In this document: positions 8,053 to 16,507 of the stretch, in pieces
Layout: the number at the start of each line of letters is the position of its first letter
Numbering within the stretch: position 1 is the stretch's first letter
NCBI GenBank assembly: GCA_031378125.1
Contig: JANNDW010000285.1
Location: 1-64,000, forward strand
Origin: LGRD01 sp031378125
GTDB taxonomy: Bacteria > Pseudomonadota > Gammaproteobacteria > Burkholderiales > Burkholderiaceae_C
Length of the DNA: 64,000 nt
Reading direction: 5' to 3'
Notes under the pieces: model-generated
Seen by the model: only the letters and a program-made list of their open reading frames with translations
The model's database searches: none
Told to the model about the DNA's origin: nothing
Made by a program: the position numbers and the translations under genes

Positions 8053-11000
8053 TCAATCGACCTCGACCACCGCACCCGCCCCGGTGATGAAGGCGCTGCG
8101 AACCCGTTCGCCCGGCTGCAGGCGCTGCACGGCCTGCCGATAGCGCAACAACTGCTGCCGGTACTCGGCAAGCGCCTCGGGCTGGTGCTCCAGCTTGTAG
8201 TCCAGCACCCACCAGACCGGTTGTCCAGTTCCATCGCCTTCGTGCAGCGCCACCAGCCTGTCCAGCCGCAACGTTTCGCCGCCGTCGCTGACCGACACCT
8301 CGCTGCCCGCCCAATGCAGCCGGGCCGTGTCGAAGAAGCGGGCGCATTCCGGGCTGTGCCAGATGCGCTGGGCAATGCGCAACACATCGGCAACCGGCGC
8401 CGCGAACTCCTGGGCGGCGGCCTCGGCCAGCGTTGCCAGCATGGCCGGCGCAGGCTCCGGCCGCTGGCTGGCCCACTCCAGAACGCGGTGCACCGCCGAT
8501 CCGAGGCGGGTGGATGGGCTGGCAGCGTCGGAGCGTGGCGCCCCTTGCCGGGCCGGTGTTGCCGTTTGCGCCGCCGCGGTCAGCCGCGGCAAGGCCAACA
8601 TGGAGAAGGTTTCCACGCGCGCTGGCGGCGCGACGTCGGGGTCGATGCGCGCCGGTTCCCAGCGCGTGGCCATCGCTTCGACTCGCTGCCACCAGCTCGG
8701 CCCGTCGGCCCTGCGCAGCGGCTCGGTCGCGCTGAACACCAGGCGTTCCCGGGCACGGGTCATCGCCACGTACAGGCCGTTCAGCTCTTCGCGCCGTCGA
8801 GCGGCCACTTCCTGTTGCCGCAATCCGGCCAGCGACGGCGGGCAGCGGGCTTGCGCTTCCGAATACAAGAAGGCGCAACGCAACGGGTGGTCCACCTGCG
8901 CCGGCCAGTCGATCAGCAAGGTGGCGGTGTCGGCGTTCTGGACTTCCGGATCGCTGTCCATCACAAAAACGACCTGCGCCTCCAAACCCTTGGCGCCGTG
9001 AATCGTCAGCAACTGGACGGCGTCTTGCTGCGGCGCAACCGCCACCTCCAGCGCGCGCCGTTTCAGCGCCCGCACAAAGCGGTAGGGCGTGGCATAGCGC
9101 CCACCGTCCAGCGTCAGGGCCAGTCCCAGCACGGCGTCGATGGCGCCGAGCGCGGCGCGTCGGCGTTCGGCGCTGACGGTGGCTGCCACCCGCTCGCGCA
9201 GCTCACCCTGGTCGATGATGCGGTCCAGCAGGTCGTGCGGCGGCAGCTGGGCGGCGCCCGCGTGCCAGCCTTGCAACAGCACCCGGGCGCGGTCCAGCGC
9301 CGGGCTGGTGGGCGGCAGCGCCATCAAGGCCCGCCACCAGTGGCCATCGGCCGCCGCGGCAAGCGCCAGCACCACCAGGTCGTCATCGCTGACGCCGAAC
9401 ACCGGGCTGCGCAGCGCGTGCGCCAGCGACAGGCTCTGCATGGGTGAGGCCAGCGCATCGAGCAACGCCAGCAGATCGCGCGCCTCGGGGGAGTCGCTCA
9501 ACGGGAGTTTTTCGGCGGCGGCGAACGGCAGGTGCACCGCCGCCAGCGCGTCGGCGACAAGGCGCAGCGACGCACGCTTGCGGCTCAGCACATGGATGTC
9601 GCCTGGCTTGATGCCGTCGTGTTGCACCAGCGCCAGAATCGCCGCGGCCACCTGCCGCGCTTCTTGCAAGCGCAGCACTTCTTCGGCTTCGCGCCGCGGG
9701 GTATTCAGGCTGTCGCGCCAGGGCCTGGGCTCGTCGGCATCGGTCTTGTCCGCCTTGTCCAGCTTCGGCGGTCGCGCTGTGCGCGGCAAGACCCAGATGC
9801 CCGCACCCGGTGTGGTGCTCAGCTCGGTCGTGTGCTGGCGGAACCCGCTGAATTCGCCACCCGCCTGCGCCTGCTCGAACAGCGGATTCAGCCCGGCCAA
9901 CACCTGCGGCGCATTGCGGCGGGTGTGATCGCACTCCAGCACAGACCCCAGCAAGCCGGCGGCGACGAACTCGCGTGCGGCTTCAAATACCCGTGGCTCG
10001 GCGCGGCGAAATCGATAGATGCTCTGCTTCGGGTCACCGACGATGAACACTCCCGGCGGCCGTTGCCCGCTGCCGCCGCCGCCTGCGCCGGCATAGCCGG
10101 CCAGCCATGCATGCAACGCGTGCCATTGCAGCGGGCTGGTGTCCTGAAATTCGTCGATCAGCACGTGGCGAATGCGCGCGTCCAGGCGCTCCTGAACCCA
10201 GCCGGACAGACTGGCATCGCGCAGCAACGCCAGCGCACAGCGCTCCAGGTCGGCCATGTCGGCCAGGCCGCGCGCGCGCTTGTGGTCGGCAAACTCGGCC
10301 AGCAGCACGCGGGTCAGCCGGACCATGCGCAAATGCTCTTCATGCGCCTGCTGCTGCTCACACGCCAGCTGCACGCGGTTGAGCAATGCCACCAACTCCG
10401 GCAGGCCGGGCACGTCCAGCTTCTTGCGAAGTTCGCCCTTCGTCAACAGGGCCTCGCGGGCGGCGATCAAGAGGTATCGGCTGTCCTCGATTGCCGTGGC
10501 TTGCTCCAGCAAGGCCCCGCGTTGCTGCGGTATCGCGCCCTTTTGCCGCCCGAGCGCCCGCGCCACACTCAAGAGCAGCGCTTGCGCAGCCGGGTCGCGA
10601 ACAAGCTCGGAGGGTGGCTGCCCGGCGGCGAACTCCGGCCCCATTGCCGCGCCATCCGGCACGCTGCCCTCCAGCGTGCCGGCAGCGTCGGCGAGCTCGA
10701 ACTCGATTCGCTTGTCCCAGGCCGCGTTCAACCACTTGCCCACCTGGGAGCGGCCACGCGACATCATCAACGCGTCATGGTCGGCTCGCAAAACGCCGTC
10801 TGTCAGCACGCGAACTCGAAACCGCTGCAGCACAGCGCGTTTGTGATCGGAAAGGTCCTCGATCAGCCCCATGTCGGGCTGCAATTTCAGCTCGGCCAGC
10901 ATGTCCCGCGGAGCGGCTCGCAACAACTGCGAAAACCAGGCGTGAAAGGTGAGGATCTCGACCGGCCGACCCGTGCGCAGCACGCGCTCCTGCAGGGCGG

Positions 11001-11346
11001 CGAGGAGGGGCGCCGCGGCGCGAGCGCGCGCGGCGTCCAGGCCACGCTGGCACAGCGCTTCAACTCGCTCCGCCTCAGAGCACTCGGGTGACGCATACCT
11101 GGCCAGCCATTGGTTCAGACGCGAGCGCATTTCGCCCGCAGCCTTGCGGGTGAATGTGATGGCCAGAATCTCCTGCGGTTGGGCGCCGTCGAGCAGGGCC
11201 CTCAGGATGCGCGACACCAGCATCCAGGTCTTGCCCGACCCGGCGCAGGCCTCCACCACCACGCTGCGCGCAGGGTCGCAGGCCAGCGCGTAGAACGCGC
11301 CGCGGTCACTGAGCCGACCGTCAATTCGATAGGCGGGCCCGCTCAT
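8053..11346 (-). CDS. addA: AddA-type helicase-nuclease (UvrD family, DNA double-strand break repair)
   Basis: 1097 residues from the ATG at 11346, whose first base is shared with the TGA of the preceding mini-ORF; the frame is open 76 codons further upstream but that stretch overlaps addB. UvrD-type SF1A helicase motifs: Walker A EACAGSGKT near residue 40, AITFTRKAAGEM, DEFQDTSPLQW, GDPKQSIYRFRRAEP and LLTIHGAKGLEAQVVFVM. The C-terminal RecB-like nuclease has the LDYK motif followed by YRQQLLRYRQAV. With AddB it would resect DNA ends for RecA. This AddAB-type pair replaces RecBCD, as expected in many beta-proteobacteria. Confidence 0.9.
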   Translation of the reverse strand: MSGPAYRIDGRLSDRGAFYALACDPARSVVVEACAGSGKTWMLVSRILRALLDGAQPQEILAITFTRKAAGEMRSRLNQWLARYASPECSEAERVEALCQRGLDAARARAAAPLLAALQERVLRTGRPVEILTFHAWFSQLLRAAPRDMLAELKLQPDMGLIEDLSDHKRAVLQRFRVRVLTDGVLRADHDALMMSRGRSQVGKWLNAAWDKRIEFELADAAGTLEGSVPDGAAMGPEFAAGQPPSELVRDPAAQALLLSVARALGRQKGAIPQQRGALLEQATAIEDSRYLLIAAREALLTKGELRKKLDVPGLPELVALLNRVQLACEQQQAHEEHLRMVRLTRVLLAEFADHKRARGLADMADLERCALALLRDASLSGWVQERLDARIRHVLIDEFQDTSPLQWHALHAWLAGYAGAGGGGSGQRPPGVFIVGDPKQSIYRFRRAEPRVFEAAREFVAAGLLGSVLECDHTRRNAPQVLAGLNPLFEQAQAGGEFSGFRQHTTELSTTPGAGIWVLPRTARPPKLDKADKTDADEPRPWRDSLNTPRREAEEVLRLQEARQVAAAILALVQHDGIKPGDIHVLSRKRASLRLVADALAAVHLPFAAAEKLPLSDSPEARDLLALLDALASPMQSLSLAHALRSPVFGVSDDDLVVLALAAAADGHWWRALMALPPTSPALDRARVLLQGWHAGAAQLPPHDLLDRIIDQGELRERVAATVSAERRRAALGAIDAVLGLALTLDGGRYATPYRFVRALKRRALEVAVAPQQDAVQLLTIHGAKGLEAQVVFVMDSDPEVQNADTATLLIDWPAQVDHPLRCAFLYSEAQARCPPSLAGLRQQEVAARRREELNGLYVAMTRARERLVFSATEPLRRADGPSWWQRVEAMATRWEPARIDPDVAPPARVETFSMLALPRLTAAAQTATPARQGAPRSDAASPSTRLGSAVHRVLEWASQRPEPAPAMLATLAEAAAQEFAAPVADVLRIAQRIWHSPECARFFDTARLHWAGSEVSVSDGGETLRLDRLVALHEGDGTGQPVWWVLDYKLEHQPEALAEYRQQLLRYRQAVQRLQPGERVRSAFITGAGAVVEVD

Positions 11347-11405
11347 CAGGCAAGCTCCGTGCTTCGCACTGCGGTATTCGCCTTGGGGCGGCCTGGCGTG
11401 CTCAT
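11346..11405 (-). CDS. 19-codon mini-ORF between addB and addA, coupled at both ends
   Basis: The ATG (11405-11403) overlaps the addB stop as TGATG, and its own TGA (11348-11346) overlaps the addA ATG in the same way. A 19-base direct repeat lies at both junctions (11341-11359 and 11400-11418), so this 60-base unit looks like a duplication of the addB/addA junction. Both addB and the mini-ORF end in E-L-A. It may simply keep ribosomes moving from addB into addA. A peptide function is not implied. Confidence 0.45.
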   Translation of the reverse strand: MSTPGRPKANTAVRSTELA

Positions 11406-14068
11406 CAGGCAAGCTCCGCCGAACTGGGCCAGTGGTCGCGCCTGCACAAGCCGCGCGCGTCGCAGAACTCGCAGGCCCTGCCCTCGCCCAGCGCCGGCAT
11501 CGCGGCACCGGCCCTGAGCCTTGCGAGATCGCGGCCCATGCCCTCGACCAGCTCCAGCGCGCTGACATGCACATCGGCGTGCGGAATTTCCCGGATCTTG
11601 TCGCCTTCGTCCAGCATCAGGTACATCGCACTGAGGTCGCCGGGGCCCTCGCCCTGCGCCGCCACCAGGGCTGCATAGAACGGAAGCTGAGTGTCTTCAC
11701 CGCGCCTGATCGCGTCGTGCAAGGTTTGCGCCTGACCGGTCTTGTAGTCGATCAGCTGGGTAGTGGGCACGCCTTGCTCATCAATGAAGTCGACCCGGTC
11801 GATCACGCCGCGCATCTCGACCGCGCCCCATTCGGGCGGCTGCGCCACCAGGCTGCGTTCGGCGTCCAGCCACTTCGCGCCCGCGCTGTCACGCTGGTGC
11901 AGCCAGGCGATGTAGCGCGGCGCCAGACGCGCGAACGAGGCGCTGTAGGGGAGGAATTCGGCCTCATCGAGGTGCTGCTCGTTCAGCATGGCGAGCGCGA
12001 TCTCGTGCAGGCGGGCGCTTTCCACATCAGCTGCCAAGGGCTCGGCCCGTTCAGTGTGAAAGCGCTGCAGCACCGCGTGCAGCCAGGTTCCATATTCGCG
12101 CTTCTCAAGATCAGCATCGAGCTCGTCCACTGCGCTAAGCCGCAACAGCCGCAGCGCAAAAAATCGATACGGGCAGGCGCGCAATGCCTCACAAGCGCTG
12201 GCGCTCAGGCTGCGTGGGAGCAGGGCCGGCGCACGCGGCTGAGGCCGTTCCAGCGGCGTGGCGGCAAGCGCCAGGGGCACCCGAGCGTCCGGCGCAATGC
12301 TCCAGGCATCAGGCCGCAAACGGCGCAGCGCCAGCCCGAGCAGTTCAACCCAGGGGCTTGGGGCCCGCGGCTCGCCTTCATCGTTGGCGCGGTACAGCAA
12401 GCTGAGTCTTGGCAAGCGCAGAACCTGCGCAAAGGCGCGGATTTCGGCATCCCGCCGGGCCTGCCGGCCGGGCAGGCCGAGTGCGCTGGATTCGCTGTCG
12501 CTCAGCAGCCCTTTCGAGGTGGGTGCTGCGCCCAGGTGGCGTTCGTCGGCACCGGGAAATACCACCGCCGCGAAGGGTCGCAGCATGGCCCGCGCCAGCG
12601 GTGTGATGACAACCCAAGCGTGGTCGGATGATTCGGGCAGGAACGATGCCTGCTCCAGGACGGTGTCTACCCAGGCGCTGAAACCGTCGAGGTCCAGTGG
12701 CTCCGTGGCCGCCGCGGCGCCGTGTTGTGCAGCCGCAGGCGTCAGTTGCAACGCGGCCAGCACCTGGCGGCCCGCATCATCGGACTCCAGCGTGGCTCGC
12801 TGACCGCTGGCGCGAAGGGCGGCCTCCAGGGCGGACAGCCAGCCCGACCCGACAGCATGGCCGGCCGCGTACAAAGGCCGCAGCGCCGACTGGGCGGACC
12901 GCCACAGCGCCGCGGCGCGTGGCGCCAGCTGCGCCGGGTCAACCGTCCGGGCGAAGCGCACTTTCCGCGCTCGCAACGCGACTTCCAGTTCGTCCAACGC
13001 CTCGGGCATGCCGGGCATCGAAGGTCCGTGGCCGGGGTGCCCACCGGTGCAGGCCTTGAGCCAATCGAGCCAGTCATCGGTGGAAACATCATCGCGCACG
13101 CAGTTCAACAGGCCGCGAACACTCGCGCCGGCGCGCGTGGTCGATAGTTTCCAGCCGGTCTCGTCGCGCATGCCCACGCCCTGGCGGGCAAGCAGCGCGC
13201 GCACGCGGCGAACCAGCACGCGGTCCTGCGCGATCAATGCCACCGGTTGCTCACCGTCTTGCAGGTGGCGCAGAACACACGCCGCACTGCGTTGCGCCTC
13301 GGCTTCGAAGTCCTCGCACACCGCAATGTTGATGCTTGTCTCGGGCGGCAGCGTGGCGAATGGATCGGCGGGGTCAACATCGGTATCAAGCCAAAGGCAC
13401 GGTGTGGCCTGCGCAGCGTGTTGCAGCAGGCCCTGCGTCAGCAGGTCTGGGCCACCCGCCTGCAGAACAATCCAACCGGCGGGCCGGAGCTCGAACAACG
13501 CATCGGTGGCGGGGGCCGACGTGCTTGCCGCCCACTCCAGTGCGACTCGGCCGAGCAGCCTTTCTCTGGCGCCCGGCATGCCGGCGGCGACCGATTGGAG
13601 CGACAGCAAAGCCCTTCCACGCGCCCAGTGTTCGGTACGCTGATCGGGAGGCAGCGCAAACGCGGCACTGGCAAGTGCATGGGCCGATTGCACCACTTCG
13701 GCAACCGCCTGCGCAAAGCCACGAACATCACTTTGCGCCCAGGCCGCCGCCCAGCTTTGGGCACGCAGCAAACGATCGGCGACGATGTGGTCAAGTGCAA
13801 CATCGAAGCTCAGTTGGCCCGGCGCTGGACGACTCCCGGGGCCGAGGCTGCGCGCCAGCGACTGGGTCGTCTCAACACGAGGCATCCAGCCGCCCATTGC
13901 ACCGAATGCGCGCCGCGCAACGGGCAGCAGTTGTGCGAAGGGCAGCACAACGATCAGGTCCCGGCAACTCAGCCCTTGCGCCCGAGCCCATTCCACAGTG
14001 ACGGAAACGACCTCGCTCCAGGGGTCGGCCGTCGACAATTCAAGTGGGTGTTGGTCTATTGCCGCCAT
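11405..14068 (-). CDS. addB: AddB-type nuclease/helicase-like subunit with Fe-S nuclease domain
   Basis: 887 residues. The C-terminal PD-(D/E)XK nuclease shows GVIDRVDFIDEQG and LIDYKTGQ. An iron-sulfur staple as in AddB is supported by a cysteine before the nuclease (RACPYRFFALR) and a CxxCx5C cluster near the C-terminus (CEFCDARGLC). The N-terminal half resembles an inactivated helicase; no convincing Walker A was found. It would be the partner of AddA in end resection. The gene is upstream of addA on the same strand, separated only by the coupled mini-ORF. Confidence 0.85.
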   Translation of the reverse strand: MAAIDQHPLELSTADPWSEVVSVTVEWARAQGLSCRDLIVVLPFAQLLPVARRAFGAMGGWMPRVETTQSLARSLGPGSRPAPGQLSFDVALDHIVADRLLRAQSWAAAWAQSDVRGFAQAVAEVVQSAHALASAAFALPPDQRTEHWARGRALLSLQSVAAGMPGARERLLGRVALEWAASTSAPATDALFELRPAGWIVLQAGGPDLLTQGLLQHAAQATPCLWLDTDVDPADPFATLPPETSINIAVCEDFEAEAQRSAACVLRHLQDGEQPVALIAQDRVLVRRVRALLARQGVGMRDETGWKLSTTRAGASVRGLLNCVRDDVSTDDWLDWLKACTGGHPGHGPSMPGMPEALDELEVALRARKVRFARTVDPAQLAPRAAALWRSAQSALRPLYAAGHAVGSGWLSALEAALRASGQRATLESDDAGRQVLAALQLTPAAAQHGAAAATEPLDLDGFSAWVDTVLEQASFLPESSDHAWVVITPLARAMLRPFAAVVFPGADERHLGAAPTSKGLLSDSESSALGLPGRQARRDAEIRAFAQVLRLPRLSLLYRANDEGEPRAPSPWVELLGLALRRLRPDAWSIAPDARVPLALAATPLERPQPRAPALLPRSLSASACEALRACPYRFFALRLLRLSAVDELDADLEKREYGTWLHAVLQRFHTERAEPLAADVESARLHEIALAMLNEQHLDEAEFLPYSASFARLAPRYIAWLHQRDSAGAKWLDAERSLVAQPPEWGAVEMRGVIDRVDFIDEQGVPTTQLIDYKTGQAQTLHDAIRRGEDTQLPFYAALVAAQGEGPGDLSAMYLMLDEGDKIREIPHADVHVSALELVEGMGRDLARLRAGAAMPALGEGRACEFCDARGLCRRDHWPSSAELA

Positions 14069-14181
14069 AGCTTCATTCGCCGGGCAAGCCCCCCGCGCAG
14101 GGGCACGCGGCGAATGCCTTTGTGTCAGAATGATTGTGCCTTGCTGTCCGCCATGGGCGGCAAAACGTCCGAGGACCCTTC

Positions 14182-14511
14182 ATGAGCAGCGATCTGATCA
14201 AGCACACATCCGACGCGTCGTTCGACAGCGACGTTTTGCAGTCCGACAAGCCCGTCCTGGTGGATTACTGGGCTGAATGGTGCGGGCCATGCAAAGCCAT
14301 CGCCCCCCTCCTTGACGAAGTGTCGAAGACCTACGATGGCCGTTTGCAAGTTGCCAAGATGAATGTCGACGAGAACCGAGACATTCCCGCCAAGTTCGGG
14401 ATCCGGGGCATTCCCACGCTGATGCTGTTCAAGGGCGGTCAATTGGCTGCCACCAAGGTCGGCGCGCTGTCCAAGGCGCAATTGACAGCTTTTCTCGACG
14501 GTCATCTATAA
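14182..14511 (+). CDS. trxA: Thioredoxin 1 (TrxA)
   Basis: 109-residue cytosolic thioredoxin with the WCGPC active site (Cys34, Cys37) and the cis-proline in GIRGIPTLMLF. It is reduced by TrxB (encoded at 43579-44526) and donates electrons to cytosolic enzymes and to DsbD. The chosen start (MSSDLIKH) matches the family; the frame extends 16 codons upstream without family resemblance. It lies upstream of rho, a common order. Confidence 0.97.
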   Translation: MSSDLIKHTSDASFDSDVLQSDKPVLVDYWAEWCGPCKAIAPLLDEVSKTYDGRLQVAKMNVDENRDIPAKFGIRGIPTLMLFKGGQLAATKVGALSKAQLTAFLDGHL

Positions 14512-14523
14512 TCCAGACAACTG

Positions 14524-14558
14524 CTTTGGAATCAAGTGCTGAGCGCCTGATTCCAAAG
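14524..14558 (+). terminator. Strong hairpin after trxA (no U-tract)
   Basis: An 11-bp perfect stem (CTTTGGAATCA / TGATTCCAAAG) with a 13-base loop starts 12 bases after the trxA stop. No run of T follows, so it may be an RNA-stabilising 3' end for trxA mRNA or part of the rho leader rather than an intrinsic terminator. Confidence 0.5.
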
Positions 14559-14577
14559 ATCGAAATTCGCCCCCATG

Positions 14578-14603
14578 CTTGAAGGCCGGTCGCCGGCTTC
14601 AAG
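14578..14603 (+). promoter_or_regulatory. Second hairpin in the rho leader region
   Basis: CTTGAAGGCCGG pairs with CCGGCTTCAAG around a TCG loop, with one bulged base. It lies 165 bases upstream of the rho start. Rho is autoregulated in other bacteria by early termination in its leader, so two structures in a 257-base leader could take part. Nothing else recognisable was found between 14604 and 14768. Confidence 0.4.
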
Positions 14604-14768
14604 GTCCGTCCAAACGGTGCGTGGTTCGGCCCCCACTCCAGCGTTTTGAATCCCGCGTCTCACGTCGGGTTGTCTCCGGCTCAGCCAACAGGCTCGCCGT
14701 GAATGCAGCAGATGCACCGATCGCATCCCTACAGCGCATCGGTTCGATCCACCCCAGCCCAAGCACCC

Positions 14769-16031
14769 ATGCACCTGTCAGAACTGAAAGCGATCCACGT
14801 TTCCGAGCTCATCACGATGGGCGAGGCACTGGAGATCGAGAACGTCGCCCGAATGCGCAAGCAGGAGTTGATGTTCGCGATCATGAAGAAGCGTGCCAAG
14901 GGCGGCGAACAGGTGTTCGGCGACGGCGTGCTGGAAGTGCTGCCCGACGGCTTTGGCTTCCTGCGATCGCCGGACGCCAGCTACATGGCGTCCACCGACG
15001 ACATCTACCTCAGCCCGAGCCAGATCCGCCGCTTCAACCTGCACACCGGCGACGCCGTCGAAGGCGAGGTGCGGGTGCCCAAGGATGGTGAACGCTACTT
15101 CGCGCTCGTCAAGGTCGACCGCGTGAACGGCCTGACGCCCGAGGAGAGCAAGCACAAGATCATGTTTGAGAACTTGACGCCGCTGTTCCCCAAGGAGCAG
15201 TTCAAGCTCGAGCGGGACATCAAGTCCGAAGAGAACATCACCAGCCGCATCATCGACTTGATTGCCCCGCTGGGCAAAGGCCAGCGCGCCCTGCTCGTCT
15301 CCGCGCCGAAGAGCGGCAAGACGGTGATGATGCAGAACCTCGCGCACGCGTTGATCGCCAACTACCCCGAGGTTTACTTGATCGTGCTGCTGGTCGACGA
15401 GCGGCCGGAAGAAGTGACCGAGATGCAGCGCACCGTGCGCGGCGAGGTCATCAGCTCGACCTTCGACGAGCCGGCCGCTCGCCATGTGCAAGTGGCCGAG
15501 ATGGTGATCGAACGCGCCAAGCGCCTGGTCGAGATGAAGAAGGACGTGATCATCCTGCTCGACTCCATCACCCGGCTCGCGCGCGCCTACAACAACGTGT
15601 TGCCTTCCTCCGGCAAGGTGCTGACCGGCGGTGTCGATGCCAATGCCTTGCAGCGGCCCAAGCGGTTCTTCGGCGCGGCGCGAAACATCGAGGAAGGCGG
15701 CTCGTTGACCATCATCGGAACGGCACTGGTCGACACCGGCAGCCGGATGGACGAAGTGATCTACGAAGAGTTCAAAGGCACCGGCAACTGCGAGATCCAC
15801 CTGGATCGCCGCATGGCCGAGAAGCGTGTCTACCCGTCCATCTTGCTCAACAAATCAGGCACGCGGCGCGAGGAACTGTTGCTCAAGCCCGAGATCCTGC
15901 AAAAGACCTGGATCCTGCGCAAACTGCTGTACGCGATGGACGAAATCGAGGCCATGGAATTCATTCTCGACAAGATGAAGGCCACCAAGAACAACCTCGA
16001 CTTCTTCGACATGATGCGACGAGGCGGATGA
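14769..16031 (+). CDS. rho: Transcription termination factor Rho
   Basis: 420 residues, the normal length. The N-terminal Rho-N helices (MHLSELKAIHVSELITMGE) are followed by the cold-shock-like RNA-binding domain with LPDGFGFLRSPDASYMAS, then the RecA-type ATPase with Walker A APKSGKT, the Q-loop and R-loop regions, and the C-terminal EFILDKMKATKNNLDFFDMM. It is a hexameric helicase that ends transcription on unstructured C-rich RNA. The start was chosen by homology; the frame extends 22 codons upstream. Confidence 0.97.
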   Translation: MHLSELKAIHVSELITMGEALEIENVARMRKQELMFAIMKKRAKGGEQVFGDGVLEVLPDGFGFLRSPDASYMASTDDIYLSPSQIRRFNLHTGDAVEGEVRVPKDGERYFALVKVDRVNGLTPEESKHKIMFENLTPLFPKEQFKLERDIKSEENITSRIIDLIAPLGKGQRALLVSAPKSGKTVMMQNLAHALIANYPEVYLIVLLVDERPEEVTEMQRTVRGEVISSTFDEPAARHVQVAEMVIERAKRLVEMKKDVIILLDSITRLARAYNNVLPSSGKVLTGGVDANALQRPKRFFGAARNIEEGGSLTIIGTALVDTGSRMDEVIYEEFKGTGNCEIHLDRRMAEKRVYPSILLNKSGTRREELLLKPEILQKTWILRKLLYAMDEIEAMEFILDKMKATKNNLDFFDMMRRGG

Positions 16032-16152
16032 GCCGGAGCCGGTCTATCGTTTCAACGCTACAATCCAAGCCTACCCGCCCTATGACAAGTGCGCCGAACA
16101 GGTCGGCGTGGCTCTCACCGAAACAGCGGCGTCAACAGGTCAGAGGATTCCC

Positions 16153-16413
16153 ATGAAAGAAGGCATTCACCCCAGCTACCGCGAAGTGTGCTTCGTGGAT
16201 CTGTCCAACGGTTTCAAATTCGTGACGCGCTCTTGCGCGCAAACGCGCGAAACGGTGAAGATGGACGACGGCCGCGAGTTGCCGCTGTACAAGCTGGAAA
16301 CCACCAGCGAATCACATCCTTTCTACACCGGCACCCAAAAGAGCGTGGATTCGCTGGGCGGCCGCGTCGAGAAGTTTCGCAATAAGTTCGCGCACCTGGG
16401 CGCGAAGAAGTAA
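16153..16413 (+). CDS. rpmE2: 50S ribosomal protein L31 type B
   Basis: 86 residues starting MKEGIHPSYREVCFVD, the type B signature. The CxxC zinc ribbon of type A L31 is absent, as expected for the zinc-independent form. In many bacteria type B L31 is induced under zinc limitation, but here it follows rho without a Zur-like site that I could recognise, and it may be the only L31. A strong terminator follows. Confidence 0.95.
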   Translation: MKEGIHPSYREVCFVDLSNGFKFVTRSCAQTRETVKMDDGRELPLYKLETTSESHPFYTGTQKSVDSLGGRVEKFRNKFAHLGAKK

Positions 16414-16427
16414 AGACACCTCGGGTC

Positions 16428-16462
16428 TCAAAAAAGGCAGCTTCGGGCTGCCTTTTTTGTTT
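16428..16462 (+). terminator. Intrinsic terminator after rpmE2
   Basis: An A-rich run followed by GGCAGC / GCTGCC closing a TTCGG loop, then a T-rich run (ccttttttgttt). The A and T runs extend the stem, so it may act in both directions. Confidence 0.9.
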
Positions 16463-16507
16463 GCCATCCGATCTCCGGATCGTTAGTCGCTGACACCCGC
16501 TTTTGCC

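Noticed and set aside
5929..9447. A plus-strand open frame of more than 1100 codons antisense to the kinase/HDOD and addA genes
   Set aside because: High-GC shadow frame with no recognisable domain, covered by two genes with clear motifs on the other strand and by ffs at its start.
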